Below are positions 24,897-31,227 of a stretch of 31,227 nucleotides of DNA, one piece after another; the stretch's first letter is position 1, and each line of letters opens with the position of its first letter. Location: NCBI GenBank assembly GCA_046351215.1, contig JAXLYX010000037.1, positions 1 to 31,227 on the forward strand, in the 5' to 3' direction. The position numbers and the translations under genes were made by a program. The stretch comes from JAXLYX01 sp046351215. Lineage in GTDB: Bacteria; Myxococcota_A; Polyangia; Polyangiales; Houyiibacteriaceae. The notes beneath the pieces are model-generated. The model saw only the letters and a list, made by a program, of their open reading frames with translations. It did no database searches and was not told the origin of the DNA.

Positions 24897-26273
24897 TCAG
24901 AGCCTCTCGATCGTCCCTCGCGTGAGGCGCAGGAAGCGCACGAAGACGACGAGCGCGACGATCGTGAGGCCGACGGAGAGGCCGACCCACATGCCGAACA
25001 CTCCCTCGCCGGCCTCGAACGCGAGGTAGAGGCCGAGGGGGAGGCCGACGAGGTAGTGGCCGAAGAGGTTCGCGCGGAGGGTGGTCGCGGTGTCGCCCGC
25101 GCCGCGGAGCGCGCCGGCGCCGATCGTCTGCGTCCCGTCCATCAGCAGGAAGAGGGCGGAGAGCCGGACGAGGTCGATCGCCAGCGCCTTCACGTGGGCC
25201 TGGTCGGAGATCCACTCGACCAGCAGCGCGGGCGCCAACGCGAACGCGAGGGCGGCGAGGAGCATCACGATCGCGCCGAGCGCGAAGGAGAGCAGGCCCG
25301 CGCGTCGAGGGGCCTCGGGCACGCCTTCGCCCACGGCCCGGCCGACCTCGACGGAGGCCGCGGCGCCGATCGCGACCGCGATCTGGAAGGTGATGCTGCA
25401 GAGCGTGAGCGCGACCTGGTGGGCCGCCACCTGGGCCGCCGCGAGGCGCGCCATGGCGATGGTGGCGATCAGGTAGGCCGCGACCTCGGCGAGGTAGTGG
25501 AGACCGACGGGGAGGCCGACCACGGCCGCCTTCCTCTGCACCTCCGGATCGAGGCGCAGGACGGGGCCGAGCTCGACCGTCGATTTCGGCACGAGGGCGA
25601 ACATGACCGCGGCGATCGCCGCCATGGACGCACCGGCGGCGACACCCGCGCCGCCGACGCCGATGCCGTCGAAGCCGATCGCGGGGAGCCCGACGCGGCG
25701 GAGCGCGACGTCCCCGAACACCAGCGGGAAGCCGACGACGACGTTGACCACGTTGCCGACGATCGCGCCGAGGACGAGCGGCCTCGTCCAGCCGATCGCC
25801 TGCAGGTAGCTGCGGGCCGCCGTGCCCGCGAGGAAGAAGAAGATCGCGAAGAGCTTCGGCGTCGTGTAGCGCATCGTCGCGTCCGCCGTCGCCGCGTCGA
25901 TGCCGAAGAGCGGCAGGGCGAGCAGCACGAGGACGACGAGCGCAGCGAGAGGGATCGAGAGCAGGAAGCTCGCGAGGACCGACTGCCTGTACAGATGGCG
26001 CGCGTGCGCCTCCTCGCCGGCGCCGAGCGCCTGGGCGATCAGCGGATCGAAGCCGAGGACGAGCCCCATGCCGACGACGATCGTCGAGAAGTAGAGCATG
26101 TTCCCGAGGCTCACGGCCGCGATGTCGACCTCCGAGAGGTGGCCGGCCATCGCGGTGTCGACGCCCTGGATCGCCGAGTTCGCGAGCTGGAGCACGGCCA
26201 GCGGCGTCGCGAGCCGGACGAGCGTCGCGAGCTCGCGGCCGAACGAGCGGTTCGCGGGGGAGGGGGCGGTCAT
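24897..26273 (-). CDS. MATE-family multidrug efflux transporter
   Basis: A 458-residue polytopic membrane protein with about 12 hydrophobic segments in two halves. Family markers include LQLANSAIQGVDTAMAGHLSEVDIAAVSLGNMLY near the N-terminus, GFDPLIAQALGAG, RSYLQAIGWTRPL and the second-half TQTIGAGALRGAGDTATTLRANLFGHYLVGLPLG. These mark a NorM-like exporter driven by Na or H gradients. Substrates (cationic dyes, antibiotics, or own metabolites) are unknown. It is convergent with the ABC-F gene, with nine bases between stops, and divergent from the quinone oxidoreductase over only 38 bases, so its promoter must overlap the other gene's start. No local regulator gene is adjacent. Confidence 0.93.
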   Translation of the reverse strand: MTAPSPANRSFGRELATLVRLATPLAVLQLANSAIQGVDTAMAGHLSEVDIAAVSLGNMLYFSTIVVGMGLVLGFDPLIAQALGAGEEAHARHLYRQSVLASFLLSIPLAALVVLVLLALPLFGIDAATADATMRYTTPKLFAIFFFLAGTAARSYLQAIGWTRPLVLGAIVGNVVNVVVGFPLVFGDVALRRVGLPAIGFDGIGVGGAGVAAGASMAAIAAVMFALVPKSTVELGPVLRLDPEVQRKAAVVGLPVGLHYLAEVAAYLIATIAMARLAAAQVAAHQVALTLCSITFQIAVAIGAAASVEVGRAVGEGVPEAPRRAGLLSFALGAIVMLLAALAFALAPALLVEWISDQAHVKALAIDLVRLSALFLLMDGTQTIGAGALRGAGDTATTLRANLFGHYLVGLPLGLYLAFEAGEGVFGMWVGLSVGLTIVALVVFVRFLRLTRGTIERL

Positions 26274-26302
26274 GAGGGACGAGCCTCGGGAAGGGCTGCT
26301 AG

Positions 26303-26314
26303 CATGGCGCCATG
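26303..26314. promoter_or_regulatory. 12-base palindrome at the quinone oxidoreductase start
   Basis: CATGGCGCCATG is a perfect palindrome whose last three bases are the ATG of the oxidoreductase. It lies within the 38-base divergent spacer. It could be a regulator site, but a chance palindrome is not excluded. Confidence 0.25.
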
Positions 26315-27298
26315 TCGCTCGCCCGTGCCGTTCGCATCACCGGGGCCGGAGGCCCCGAGGTCCTCGTTCTCGACGACGTCGAGGTCCGCGAGCCGGGACC
26401 CTCCGAGGTCCTGGTCGAGGTCCGCGCCGCCGGCCTCAACCGCGCCGACTGCCTGCAGCGTCGCGGCTTCTACCCGGCCCCGAAGGGCGCTCCCGCGGAC
26501 GTGCCGGGGCTCGAATTCGCCGGCGTGGTCGCGAAGGTCGGCAGCGCCTGCCTCGCGGCCAAGGTCGGGGACCACGTGATGGGCATCGTCGCGGGCGGAG
26601 GCATGGCCTCGAGCCTCGTCGTCCACGAGCGCGAGCTCGTGCCCATCCCCGCGGGCATGGGCTTCACCGACGCGGCCGCCATCCCGGAGGTCTTCTTCAC
26701 GGCGTACGACGCGGTCTTCGTGCAGGGAGGGCTCGCGATGGGCCGCTCCGTGCTGATCCACGCCGTGGCGAGCGGCGTCGGCACCGCCGCGATCCAGCTC
26801 GGGAAGCATGCGGGCGCGCTCCCGATCGGCACGACGCGGACCGAGGCGAAGCTCGCGCGCTGCACCGAGCTCGGTCTCGACCACGGCATCGTCGTGCACG
26901 AGGCGCGGTTCGCCGAGCGCGTGAAGTCGATCGTGCCGGACGGCGTCGACGTGATCCTCGACACCGTCGGCGCCGCCTACCTCGGCGAGAACCTCGACGC
27001 GCTCGCGACCGGCGGCACGATCGTGGGCATCGGCCTCATGGGCGGAGCGAAGGGCACGATGCCGCTCGGCACGCTGCTCGCGAAGCGCGCCCTGCTCCGC
27101 GGCTCGACGCTGCGCGCCCGTCCGCTCGAGGAGAAGATCGCGCTCGCCGAGCGCTTCCGGCGCGAGGTCCTGCCGCTCTTCCGCGACGGGCGTCTCCGGC
27201 CCGTCGTCGACGCCGTGATGCCGGTCGCCGACATCCGCGACGCCCACGCGCGCATGGAAGCGAACGAGACCGTCGGCAAGATCGTGATGACGTTCTGA
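26312..27298 (+). CDS. NAD(P)H:quinone oxidoreductase (PIG3-like, zinc-free MDR)
   Basis: A 328-residue medium-chain dehydrogenase/reductase. The N-terminal catalytic domain contains LVEVRAAGLNRADCLQRRGFYP followed by PGLEFAGVV, the signature of the PIG3/quinone oxidoreductase group that lacks the catalytic zinc. The cofactor domain has the NADPH loop GVGTAAIQLGKHAGA. The C-terminus (LLRGSTLRARPLEEK, VVDAVMPVADIRDAHARMEANETVGKIVM) is complete. It would reduce quinones or similar electrophiles, a detoxification role. It is a single gene between divergent MATE and convergent hydrolase genes, with one base separating its stop from that of the latter. The gene order with the MATE pump suggests a stress-defence pair, which is inference only. 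Confidence 0.92.
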   Translation: MSLARAVRITGAGGPEVLVLDDVEVREPGPSEVLVEVRAAGLNRADCLQRRGFYPAPKGAPADVPGLEFAGVVAKVGSACLAAKVGDHVMGIVAGGGMASSLVVHERELVPIPAGMGFTDAAAIPEVFFTAYDAVFVQGGLAMGRSVLIHAVASGVGTAAIQLGKHAGALPIGTTRTEAKLARCTELGLDHGIVVHEARFAERVKSIVPDGVDVILDTVGAAYLGENLDALATGGTIVGIGLMGGAKGTMPLGTLLAKRALLRGSTLRARPLEEKIALAERFRREVLPLFRDGRLRPVVDAVMPVADIRDAHARMEANETVGKIVMTF

Positions 27299-27299
27299 A

Positions 27300-28049
27300 T
27301 CAGGGAACGACGAGCGGCTCGCGCTGCGTCGCGGCGAGGAGCGTCGTGTCGCGGCCCGAGAGGGCACGCGAGGCCGGCTCGAGCGCGAGCTCGGGGCGGT
27401 TGTTCGTCTCGGAGAGATGCACGAGCACGACCGTCCGGAGGGGAGCTCCGAGGCGGGCGAGCAAGGCCGCTGCGTCGGCGTTCGCGAGGTGCCCCTCGGG
27501 GCCGGCGATGCGCCGCTTCAGCGCGGGGCGATAGGGCCCGCGCTCGAGCATCTCCGGGTCGTGGTTGCTCTCGAGCAGGAGCGTGTCGCAATCCGCGAGG
27601 TGCGGCGCGAGGTCGAGCGGGACGTGGCCGAGGTCCGTCACGAGCCCGACGACGCGCCGTTCGTGACGGAGCACCAGCGCGACCTGGGGAGCGTCGTGCG
27701 GCACCGGCAGCGGATCGAGCTCGACCTCGCCGACGTCGAAGCGCGCCGTCCGCGAGATCACCCGCGTCCGCGCCCGAGCCACCCAGGGCACGCCCCGACG
27801 TGTCGCCTCGGAGAGGTAGACGGGACAGTCGAAGCGCTTCGCGAGATCCGGTGCGAAGGCGTGGTGGTCGCCGTGGGCGTGCGTGATCACGATGCCGTCG
27901 AGGCGCTCGGGCACGTCCTCGCCCGCGGCGAGCAGGCGCGCCTCGACCTCGCCCTTGCGGAGGCCGGCGTCGACGAGGAGACGGGTGCCACCCGCCACCA
28001 CGTAGGTGCAGTTCCCGCGGCTCCCGCTGCCGAGCACGACGACGCGCAT
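27300..28049 (-). CDS. WalJ/YycJ-like metallo-beta-lactamase-fold hydrolase
   Basis: A 249-residue MBL-fold protein. The metal motif is HAHGDHHAF (H57, H59, D61, H62), followed by DAPQVALVLRHERRVVGLVTDLGH, LLLESNHDPEML and VLVHLSETNN, a pattern close to YycJ/WalJ exonuclease-like proteins. The N-terminal VVVLGSGSRGNCTYVVAGGTRLLVDAGL is diagnostic. YycJ is linked to cell-wall signalling and DNA repair in Firmicutes, but the biochemical role of proteobacterial homologues is unclear. A nuclease or phosphodiester hydrolase is a reasonable guess. It is divergent from the ferrochelatase over 56 bases. No signal peptide is seen, so it is cytoplasmic. Confidence 0.87.
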   Translation of the reverse strand: MRVVVLGSGSRGNCTYVVAGGTRLLVDAGLRKGEVEARLLAAGEDVPERLDGIVITHAHGDHHAFAPDLAKRFDCPVYLSEATRRGVPWVARARTRVISRTARFDVGEVELDPLPVPHDAPQVALVLRHERRVVGLVTDLGHVPLDLAPHLADCDTLLLESNHDPEMLERGPYRPALKRRIAGPEGHLANADAAALLARLGAPLRTVVLVHLSETNNRPELALEPASRALSGRDTTLLAATQREPLVVP

Positions 28050-28105
28050 GGCCCTTCTTACGACGGAGCCTTGCGCCGTGCGAGGGAAGCCCCGAGAGTT
28101 CGGCC

Positions 28106-29167
28106 GTGAGCGAAACCGAACGCCCCTACGACGCCTTCCTCCTCGTCTCCTTCGGCGGCCCGGAGGGCCCGGACGACGTCATGCCCTTCCTCGAGAACGT
28201 GACGCGCGGACGGGGCATCCCGCCGGAGCGGCTGCTCGGGGTCGCGGAGCACTACCACCACTTCGGCGGGAAGAGCCCGATCAACGATCACTGCCGTGCC
28301 CTCCGCGACGCCGTCGAGGCGGAGCTCGGCGCGAACGGGCCGGAGCTCCCGGTGTACTGGGGCAACCGCCACTGGCATCCGTTCCTCGCCGACACGCTGC
28401 GGAAGATGCGCGACGACGGAGTCCGTCGCGCCATCGCCTTCGTCACCTCGAGCTTCTCGAGCTTCAGCGGCTGCCGTCAGTACGTCGACGCGATCGAGGC
28501 CGCGCGCGCCGAGGTCGGCGAGGGAGCGCCCGTGATCGAGAAGCTGCGGCAGCACTGGAACCATCCCCTCTTCCTCGACGCCGTCGCCGACCGGTTGCGC
28601 GTCGCGTTCGACTCGGTCCCGGCGGAGGCTCGCGACTCCGCGCGCATCGTCTTCACGGCGCACAGCATCCCGAACGCGATGGCCGCGACGAGCGCGTACG
28701 CGGCGGAGCTCGACGAGGCGGCGGGCCTCGTGCTCGCGCGCCTCGGGCGTCGTGGACACGACCTCGTCTACCAGAGCCGCAGCGGCCCTCCGCAGGTGCC
28801 CTGGCTCGAGCCCGACGTGCTCGACCACCTCGAGGCGCTCGCGCGCGAGGGGGTGCGCGACGTGGTGCTCGTGCCCATCGGCTTCCTCTCGGACCACATG
28901 GAGGTCGTCTGGGACCTCGACCACGACGCGAAGGCCAAGGCCGAGTCCGTGGGGCTCCGGCTCGTCCGGGCCGGCACCGTGGGGACGCATCCCGCGTTCG
29001 TCTCGATGATCGGGGAGCTCGTGCGCGAGCGCACCGCGGAGGCCCCGCGCAGGGCGGAGGGCACCCGTCCGCCCTGCGCGGACGTCTGCCCGGCCACGTG
29101 TTGCGCCTACGTCCCGGCCCGGCCCGGGGGGAGGCCGCCCGTGTCACCGGAACGTCAAGGAAACTAA
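28106..29167 (+). CDS. hemH: Ferrochelatase with [2Fe-2S]-type cysteines
   Basis: A 353-residue enzyme that inserts Fe(II) into a porphyrin, from GTG 28106. The N-terminal sequence (FLLVSFGGPEGPDDVMPFLENV and HHFGGKSPIN) closely resembles the actinobacterial coproporphyrin ferrochelatases. Catalytic His186 (TAHSIP) and Glu266 (DHMEVVWD) are present. Cys123 (SGCRQY) plus a C-terminal cluster C324, C328, C332, C333 match the four cysteine positions that hold a [2Fe-2S] cluster in mycobacterial enzymes. Whether the substrate is protoporphyrin IX or coproporphyrin III cannot be decided here. The enzyme is a peripheral membrane or soluble protein. The last 20 residues are Pro-rich and variable. 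No other heme genes are adjacent. Confidence 0.95.
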   Translation: MSETERPYDAFLLVSFGGPEGPDDVMPFLENVTRGRGIPPERLLGVAEHYHHFGGKSPINDHCRALRDAVEAELGANGPELPVYWGNRHWHPFLADTLRKMRDDGVRRAIAFVTSSFSSFSGCRQYVDAIEAARAEVGEGAPVIEKLRQHWNHPLFLDAVADRLRVAFDSVPAEARDSARIVFTAHSIPNAMAATSAYAAELDEAAGLVLARLGRRGHDLVYQSRSGPPQVPWLEPDVLDHLEALAREGVRDVVLVPIGFLSDHMEVVWDLDHDAKAKAESVGLRLVRAGTVGTHPAFVSMIGELVRERTAEAPRRAEGTRPPCADVCPATCCAYVPARPGGRPPVSPERQGN

Positions 29168-29195
29168 ATTAAACCGCCTGGCCGGGATTCGCCCC

Positions 29196-29225
29196 TGGAC
29201 CCACGGTGTACGAGACCCATACACT
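29196..29225 (+). promoter_or_regulatory. Putative promoter and operator of the subunit-GMC operon
   Basis: TGGACC (29196-29201) and TACACT (29220-29225) are 18 bases apart, each four of six consensus bases. GTGTA (29206-29210) and TACAC (29220-29224) form an inverted repeat with a nine-base spacer covering this region. CCATACAC is shared with the TetR operator at 18537-18561, whose arms are GTGTA-N11-TACAC. Binding by that regulator is a guess. Confidence 0.35.
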
Positions 29226-29235
29226 TCCCGTTACC

Positions 29236-29628
29236 GTGAAACGCCTCGTCCAATCCGTGATGAAAGACCTCTACCCCCGCGCCGAAGGGCTCCCGGGGAT
29301 CGAGGACTGCGACGTCGACACCTTCCTCGAGAAGTTCACCCGCGAAGGGAACCCCGCCATGGTCGCGGGGGTCTACGCGGGCTCGGTCTTCTACGCGCTC
29401 GCGCCCGTCGCGACGATCGGGAAGCCGCTCCCTTCGTTCCTGCTCTCGGCCGAGGATCGCGACCGCCACGCGTACGCGATGGCGACGACCGATTCCTACG
29501 CGGCACGGCAGGCGGTCTTCCTCGTGAAGCTCGTCGCCGGGCTCTGCTGGGGCCAGGACCCGAAGGTCCGTTCGCAGATGAACCTCGAGGCGTACCCGGA
29601 CGATCCGGGCACGTTCCGCACGCACTGA
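29236..29628 (+). CDS. Putative small subunit of a GMC-type dehydrogenase
   Basis: A 130-residue protein ahead of a GMC flavoprotein, 19 bases apart. GTG 29236 is preferred; GTG 29206 would start inside a promoter/operator-like element, and ATG 29260 is a shorter option. It has no signal peptide. PGIEDCDVDTFLEKF near the N-terminus, a hydrophobic middle and a C-terminal SQMNLEAYPDDPGTF resemble the gluconate 2-dehydrogenase subunit-3/GdhG family, small chaperone-like subunits that stabilise and export the flavoprotein. This is a weak resemblance from pattern and gene order. The absence of a Tat signal argues that the complex stays in the cytoplasm or that another start exists upstream. Confidence 0.6.
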   Translation: MKRLVQSVMKDLYPRAEGLPGIEDCDVDTFLEKFTREGNPAMVAGVYAGSVFYALAPVATIGKPLPSFLLSAEDRDRHAYAMATTDSYAARQAVFLVKLVAGLCWGQDPKVRSQMNLEAYPDDPGTFRTH

Positions 29629-29647
29629 GTCGATAGGAGCCATCGTC

Positions 29648-31156
29648 ATGACGCACATCGCGTTTCGTCCGAGGGGCGAGGACGTCGAGCTCGTCCTCGA
29701 CTACGTCGTGGTCGGCAGCGGCGCCGGCGGCGCCACGGCCGCCGTCACCCTGGCGCGCGGCGGCGAGAAGGTCGCCATCGTCGAGGCCGGTCCCTGGCGC
29801 GATCCGGAGGACTACCCGCACAGCACCTACGGCACGATGCGCGACATGATGGACGACTGGGGCACGAGCGTCGTGCTCGGTCGCGCCGCATGGCCGATCG
29901 TGCAGGCGCGCATCATGGGCGGCACGACCGTGATCAACTCCGCGATCTGCGTGCGCACGCCCGGCGACGTCTTCGACCTCTGGCAGAGGGAGTGGGGCGT
30001 CGGCGGCGCCGCGATGGCCGAGGCCGTCTGGAAGAACCAGGATCAGGTCGAGGCCGAGCTCTGCGTCGAAGAGGTGCCCTCGAGCTCGCTCGGCGTGTCG
30101 AACCTCCTCGCCCTCCGTGGTGATCGCGCGGCCCACTACGACGGCCACGTGATGCTGCGCTACACGAAGGGCTGCGTCGGCTCCGGCCAGTGCATGCAGG
30201 GCTGCCGCAACCTCAAGAAGCAGAGCACGAACGTCAACTACGTCCCCGAGACGATGCGGCGCGGTGGCACCGTGCTCTCGTGCGCGCCGGTCACGCGCGT
30301 GCTGCTCGAGAAGGGCCGCGCCGTCGGCGTGACGGGGCACTTCGTGCACCCGACCACCCACGAGAAGGGCGCGAAGTTCACGATCCGGGGCACCAAGGGC
30401 GTCCTCATGGCCGCCTCCGTCACGCACACGCCGAGCATCCTGATGCGGTCGGGCGTGATGCAGCGGAACCTCGGGAAGTACTTCCGCGCCCATCCGGGCA
30501 CGGGCGTCTTCGGCGTGTTCGAGAACGACGTCGACATGAACCGGGGGGCGACGCAGGGCTGGGCCTCGACGCATTTCCGCCACAGCCCCGGCATCAAGCT
30601 GGAGACCCTCGCGATCCCCTTCGAGATGGTCGCGAGCCGCATCTCGGGCGGCGGCACGACGCTCCTGCACCGCCTGCGCGAGTACCGCCACTTCGCGATG
30701 TGGATCCACGCGGTCCGCGCGGAGTCCGTCGGTCGCATCTGGCCGACGCCCTTCGGCAAGCCGATGGTCACGTACACGCTGAACGAGCGCGACATGCGCG
30801 TCTTCCGCGAGGGCACGTACCTCGTCGCGAAGATGCACTTCGCCGCGGGCGCGAAGCACGTGCTCCCCGGCGTGCACGGCCTTCCGTACTCGATCGGTCC
30901 CGACCAGGTGGAGCTCCTCCGCGAGGGCCCGCTCGATCCGCGCGCCTACGTCGCGATCCAGAGCCACCTCTTCGGCGGCGCCGTGATGGGCGCCGATCCG
31001 CGGAAGGCGGTCTGCGACGCGAACGGCAAGGTCTACGGCTACGAGGGCCTCTACGTCGTCGACGCCGCGGTCCTGCCGACGACCCTCGGCGTCAATCCGC
31101 AGCACACGATCATGGGCATGGCGAAGTACTTCGCCGATCGCCTGCTCGACGCCTGA
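29648..31156 (+). CDS. GMC-family FAD oxidoreductase
   Basis: A 502-residue flavoenzyme. The N-terminal Rossmann motif is VVGSGAGGATAA (about 22-33) with an acidic end in VEAGPW. The GMC signature region is ARIMGGTTVINSAI (88-101). Residues 176-186 hold C176, C182 and C186 in GCVGSGQCMQGC, which aligns with the [3Fe-4S] region of bacterial FAD-glucose dehydrogenase, although the neighbouring second cysteine is Val here. The catalytic pair is His440 (SHLFGG) and Asn483/His486 (NPQHTIM). It should oxidise an alcohol or sugar-like substrate and pass electrons onward. It has AGGAG eight bases before its ATG and follows a small putative subunit. The substrate is unknown; sterol or fatty alcohol oxidation is also possible. 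Confidence 0.9.
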   Translation: MTHIAFRPRGEDVELVLDYVVVGSGAGGATAAVTLARGGEKVAIVEAGPWRDPEDYPHSTYGTMRDMMDDWGTSVVLGRAAWPIVQARIMGGTTVINSAICVRTPGDVFDLWQREWGVGGAAMAEAVWKNQDQVEAELCVEEVPSSSLGVSNLLALRGDRAAHYDGHVMLRYTKGCVGSGQCMQGCRNLKKQSTNVNYVPETMRRGGTVLSCAPVTRVLLEKGRAVGVTGHFVHPTTHEKGAKFTIRGTKGVLMAASVTHTPSILMRSGVMQRNLGKYFRAHPGTGVFGVFENDVDMNRGATQGWASTHFRHSPGIKLETLAIPFEMVASRISGGGTTLLHRLREYRHFAMWIHAVRAESVGRIWPTPFGKPMVTYTLNERDMRVFREGTYLVAKMHFAAGAKHVLPGVHGLPYSIGPDQVELLREGPLDPRAYVAIQSHLFGGAVMGADPRKAVCDANGKVYGYEGLYVVDAAVLPTTLGVNPQHTIMGMAKYFADRLLDA

Positions 31157-31203
31157 TCGGCGTTCCACGCGGAGCGGAGCGCGGGGCGGGAGGCCCTCGG
31201 GGA

Positions 31204-31220
31204 AAGGCCCCGGGGGCCTT
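31204..31220 (+). terminator. Terminator-like palindrome after the GMC gene
   Basis: AAGGCCCC (31204-31211) and GGGGCCTT (31213-31220) are complementary about one central base, giving a six-base stem with a CCGGG loop as RNA. It lies 47 bases after the stop and near the end of the window, so no downstream T-run can be judged. Confidence 0.45.
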
Positions 31221-31227
31221 CCTGCAT

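Noticed and set aside
29206..29235. GTG 29206 as the start of the small subunit
   Set aside because: The codon lies in the inverted repeat and promoter-like element, and the added ten residues show no signal or family feature. It is kept as an alternative only.
29336..31168. A 610-codon open frame on - opposite the GMC gene
   Set aside because: It shows low-complexity Arg/His/Ala/Asp composition and no family motif. The plus strand encodes a clear GMC enzyme.

Overview
The window is very GC-rich chromosomal DNA, about 70 percent GC by eye. It has strong third-position G/C bias, a preference for CTC-Leu and GAG-Glu, and dense coding on both strands, with no intergenic gap over 300 bases. The gene families point to a myxobacterium-like member of the Myxococcota, perhaps Sandaracinus- or Polyangiales-like: several two-component proteins, a sigma54-type RNA-repair regulator, an FG-GAP protein with an Asp/Ala/Pro-rich linker, a SpoIIAA/STAS-like protein and zinc-ribbon proteins. 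The assignment is inferred from gene content; there is no rRNA or other marker. I see no tRNA, rRNA, CRISPR array, insertion sequence or phage gene.

Layout. Positions 89-3597 (+) hold a SprT-like metalloprotein, a three-gene unit (membrane-anchored Pro/Gly-linker protein, histidine kinase without a sensor domain, OmpR-type regulator) and an ArsC-family protein. A hairpin-rich spacer separates these from a convergent FAD-dependent dehydrogenase (3863-5491, -). An acyl-CoA desaturase and a small STAS-like protein follow on +. Positions 7391-12585 (-) form a probable five-gene run: a membrane protein with glycine-centred five-residue repeats, an aminopeptidase P, a cytosolic double-PAS histidine kinase, a pentapeptide-repeat protein and a zinc-ribbon protein. 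A multi-zinc-ribbon membrane protein (12679-13878, +) meets rtcR tail to tail.

The best-defined system is the RNA-repair module at 13892-17920. RtcR has an N-terminal CARF-type sensor and a sigma54-activating AAA+ domain. It is divergent from rtcB (RNA ligase) and rtcA (RNA 3'-phosphate cyclase). The 148-base spacer holds a clear -24/-12 sigma54 promoter and two perfect inverted repeats. RtcR would sense damaged RNA ends, RtcA would form 2',3'-cyclic phosphates, and RtcB would join ends.

Positions 17905-23144 (-) hold a TetR regulator with a near-perfect palindromic operator at its start, an FG-GAP protein, an MtfA-like peptidase, a stand-alone receiver and an acyl-CoA ligase. From 23283 genes alternate strand: an ABC-F ATPase with one eroded ATP site, a MATE transporter, a quinone oxidoreductase, a WalJ/YycJ-like metallo-hydrolase, then a ferrochelatase with [2Fe-2S]-type cysteines. 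The window ends with a two-gene unit: a small putative subunit and a GMC flavoprotein resembling FAD-glucose/gluconate dehydrogenases.

No wholly new system is evident. The most unusual items are the glycine-pentad protein, the one-sided ABC-F enzyme, the rtc inverted repeats and a possible TetR link between 18.5 kb and 29.2 kb.
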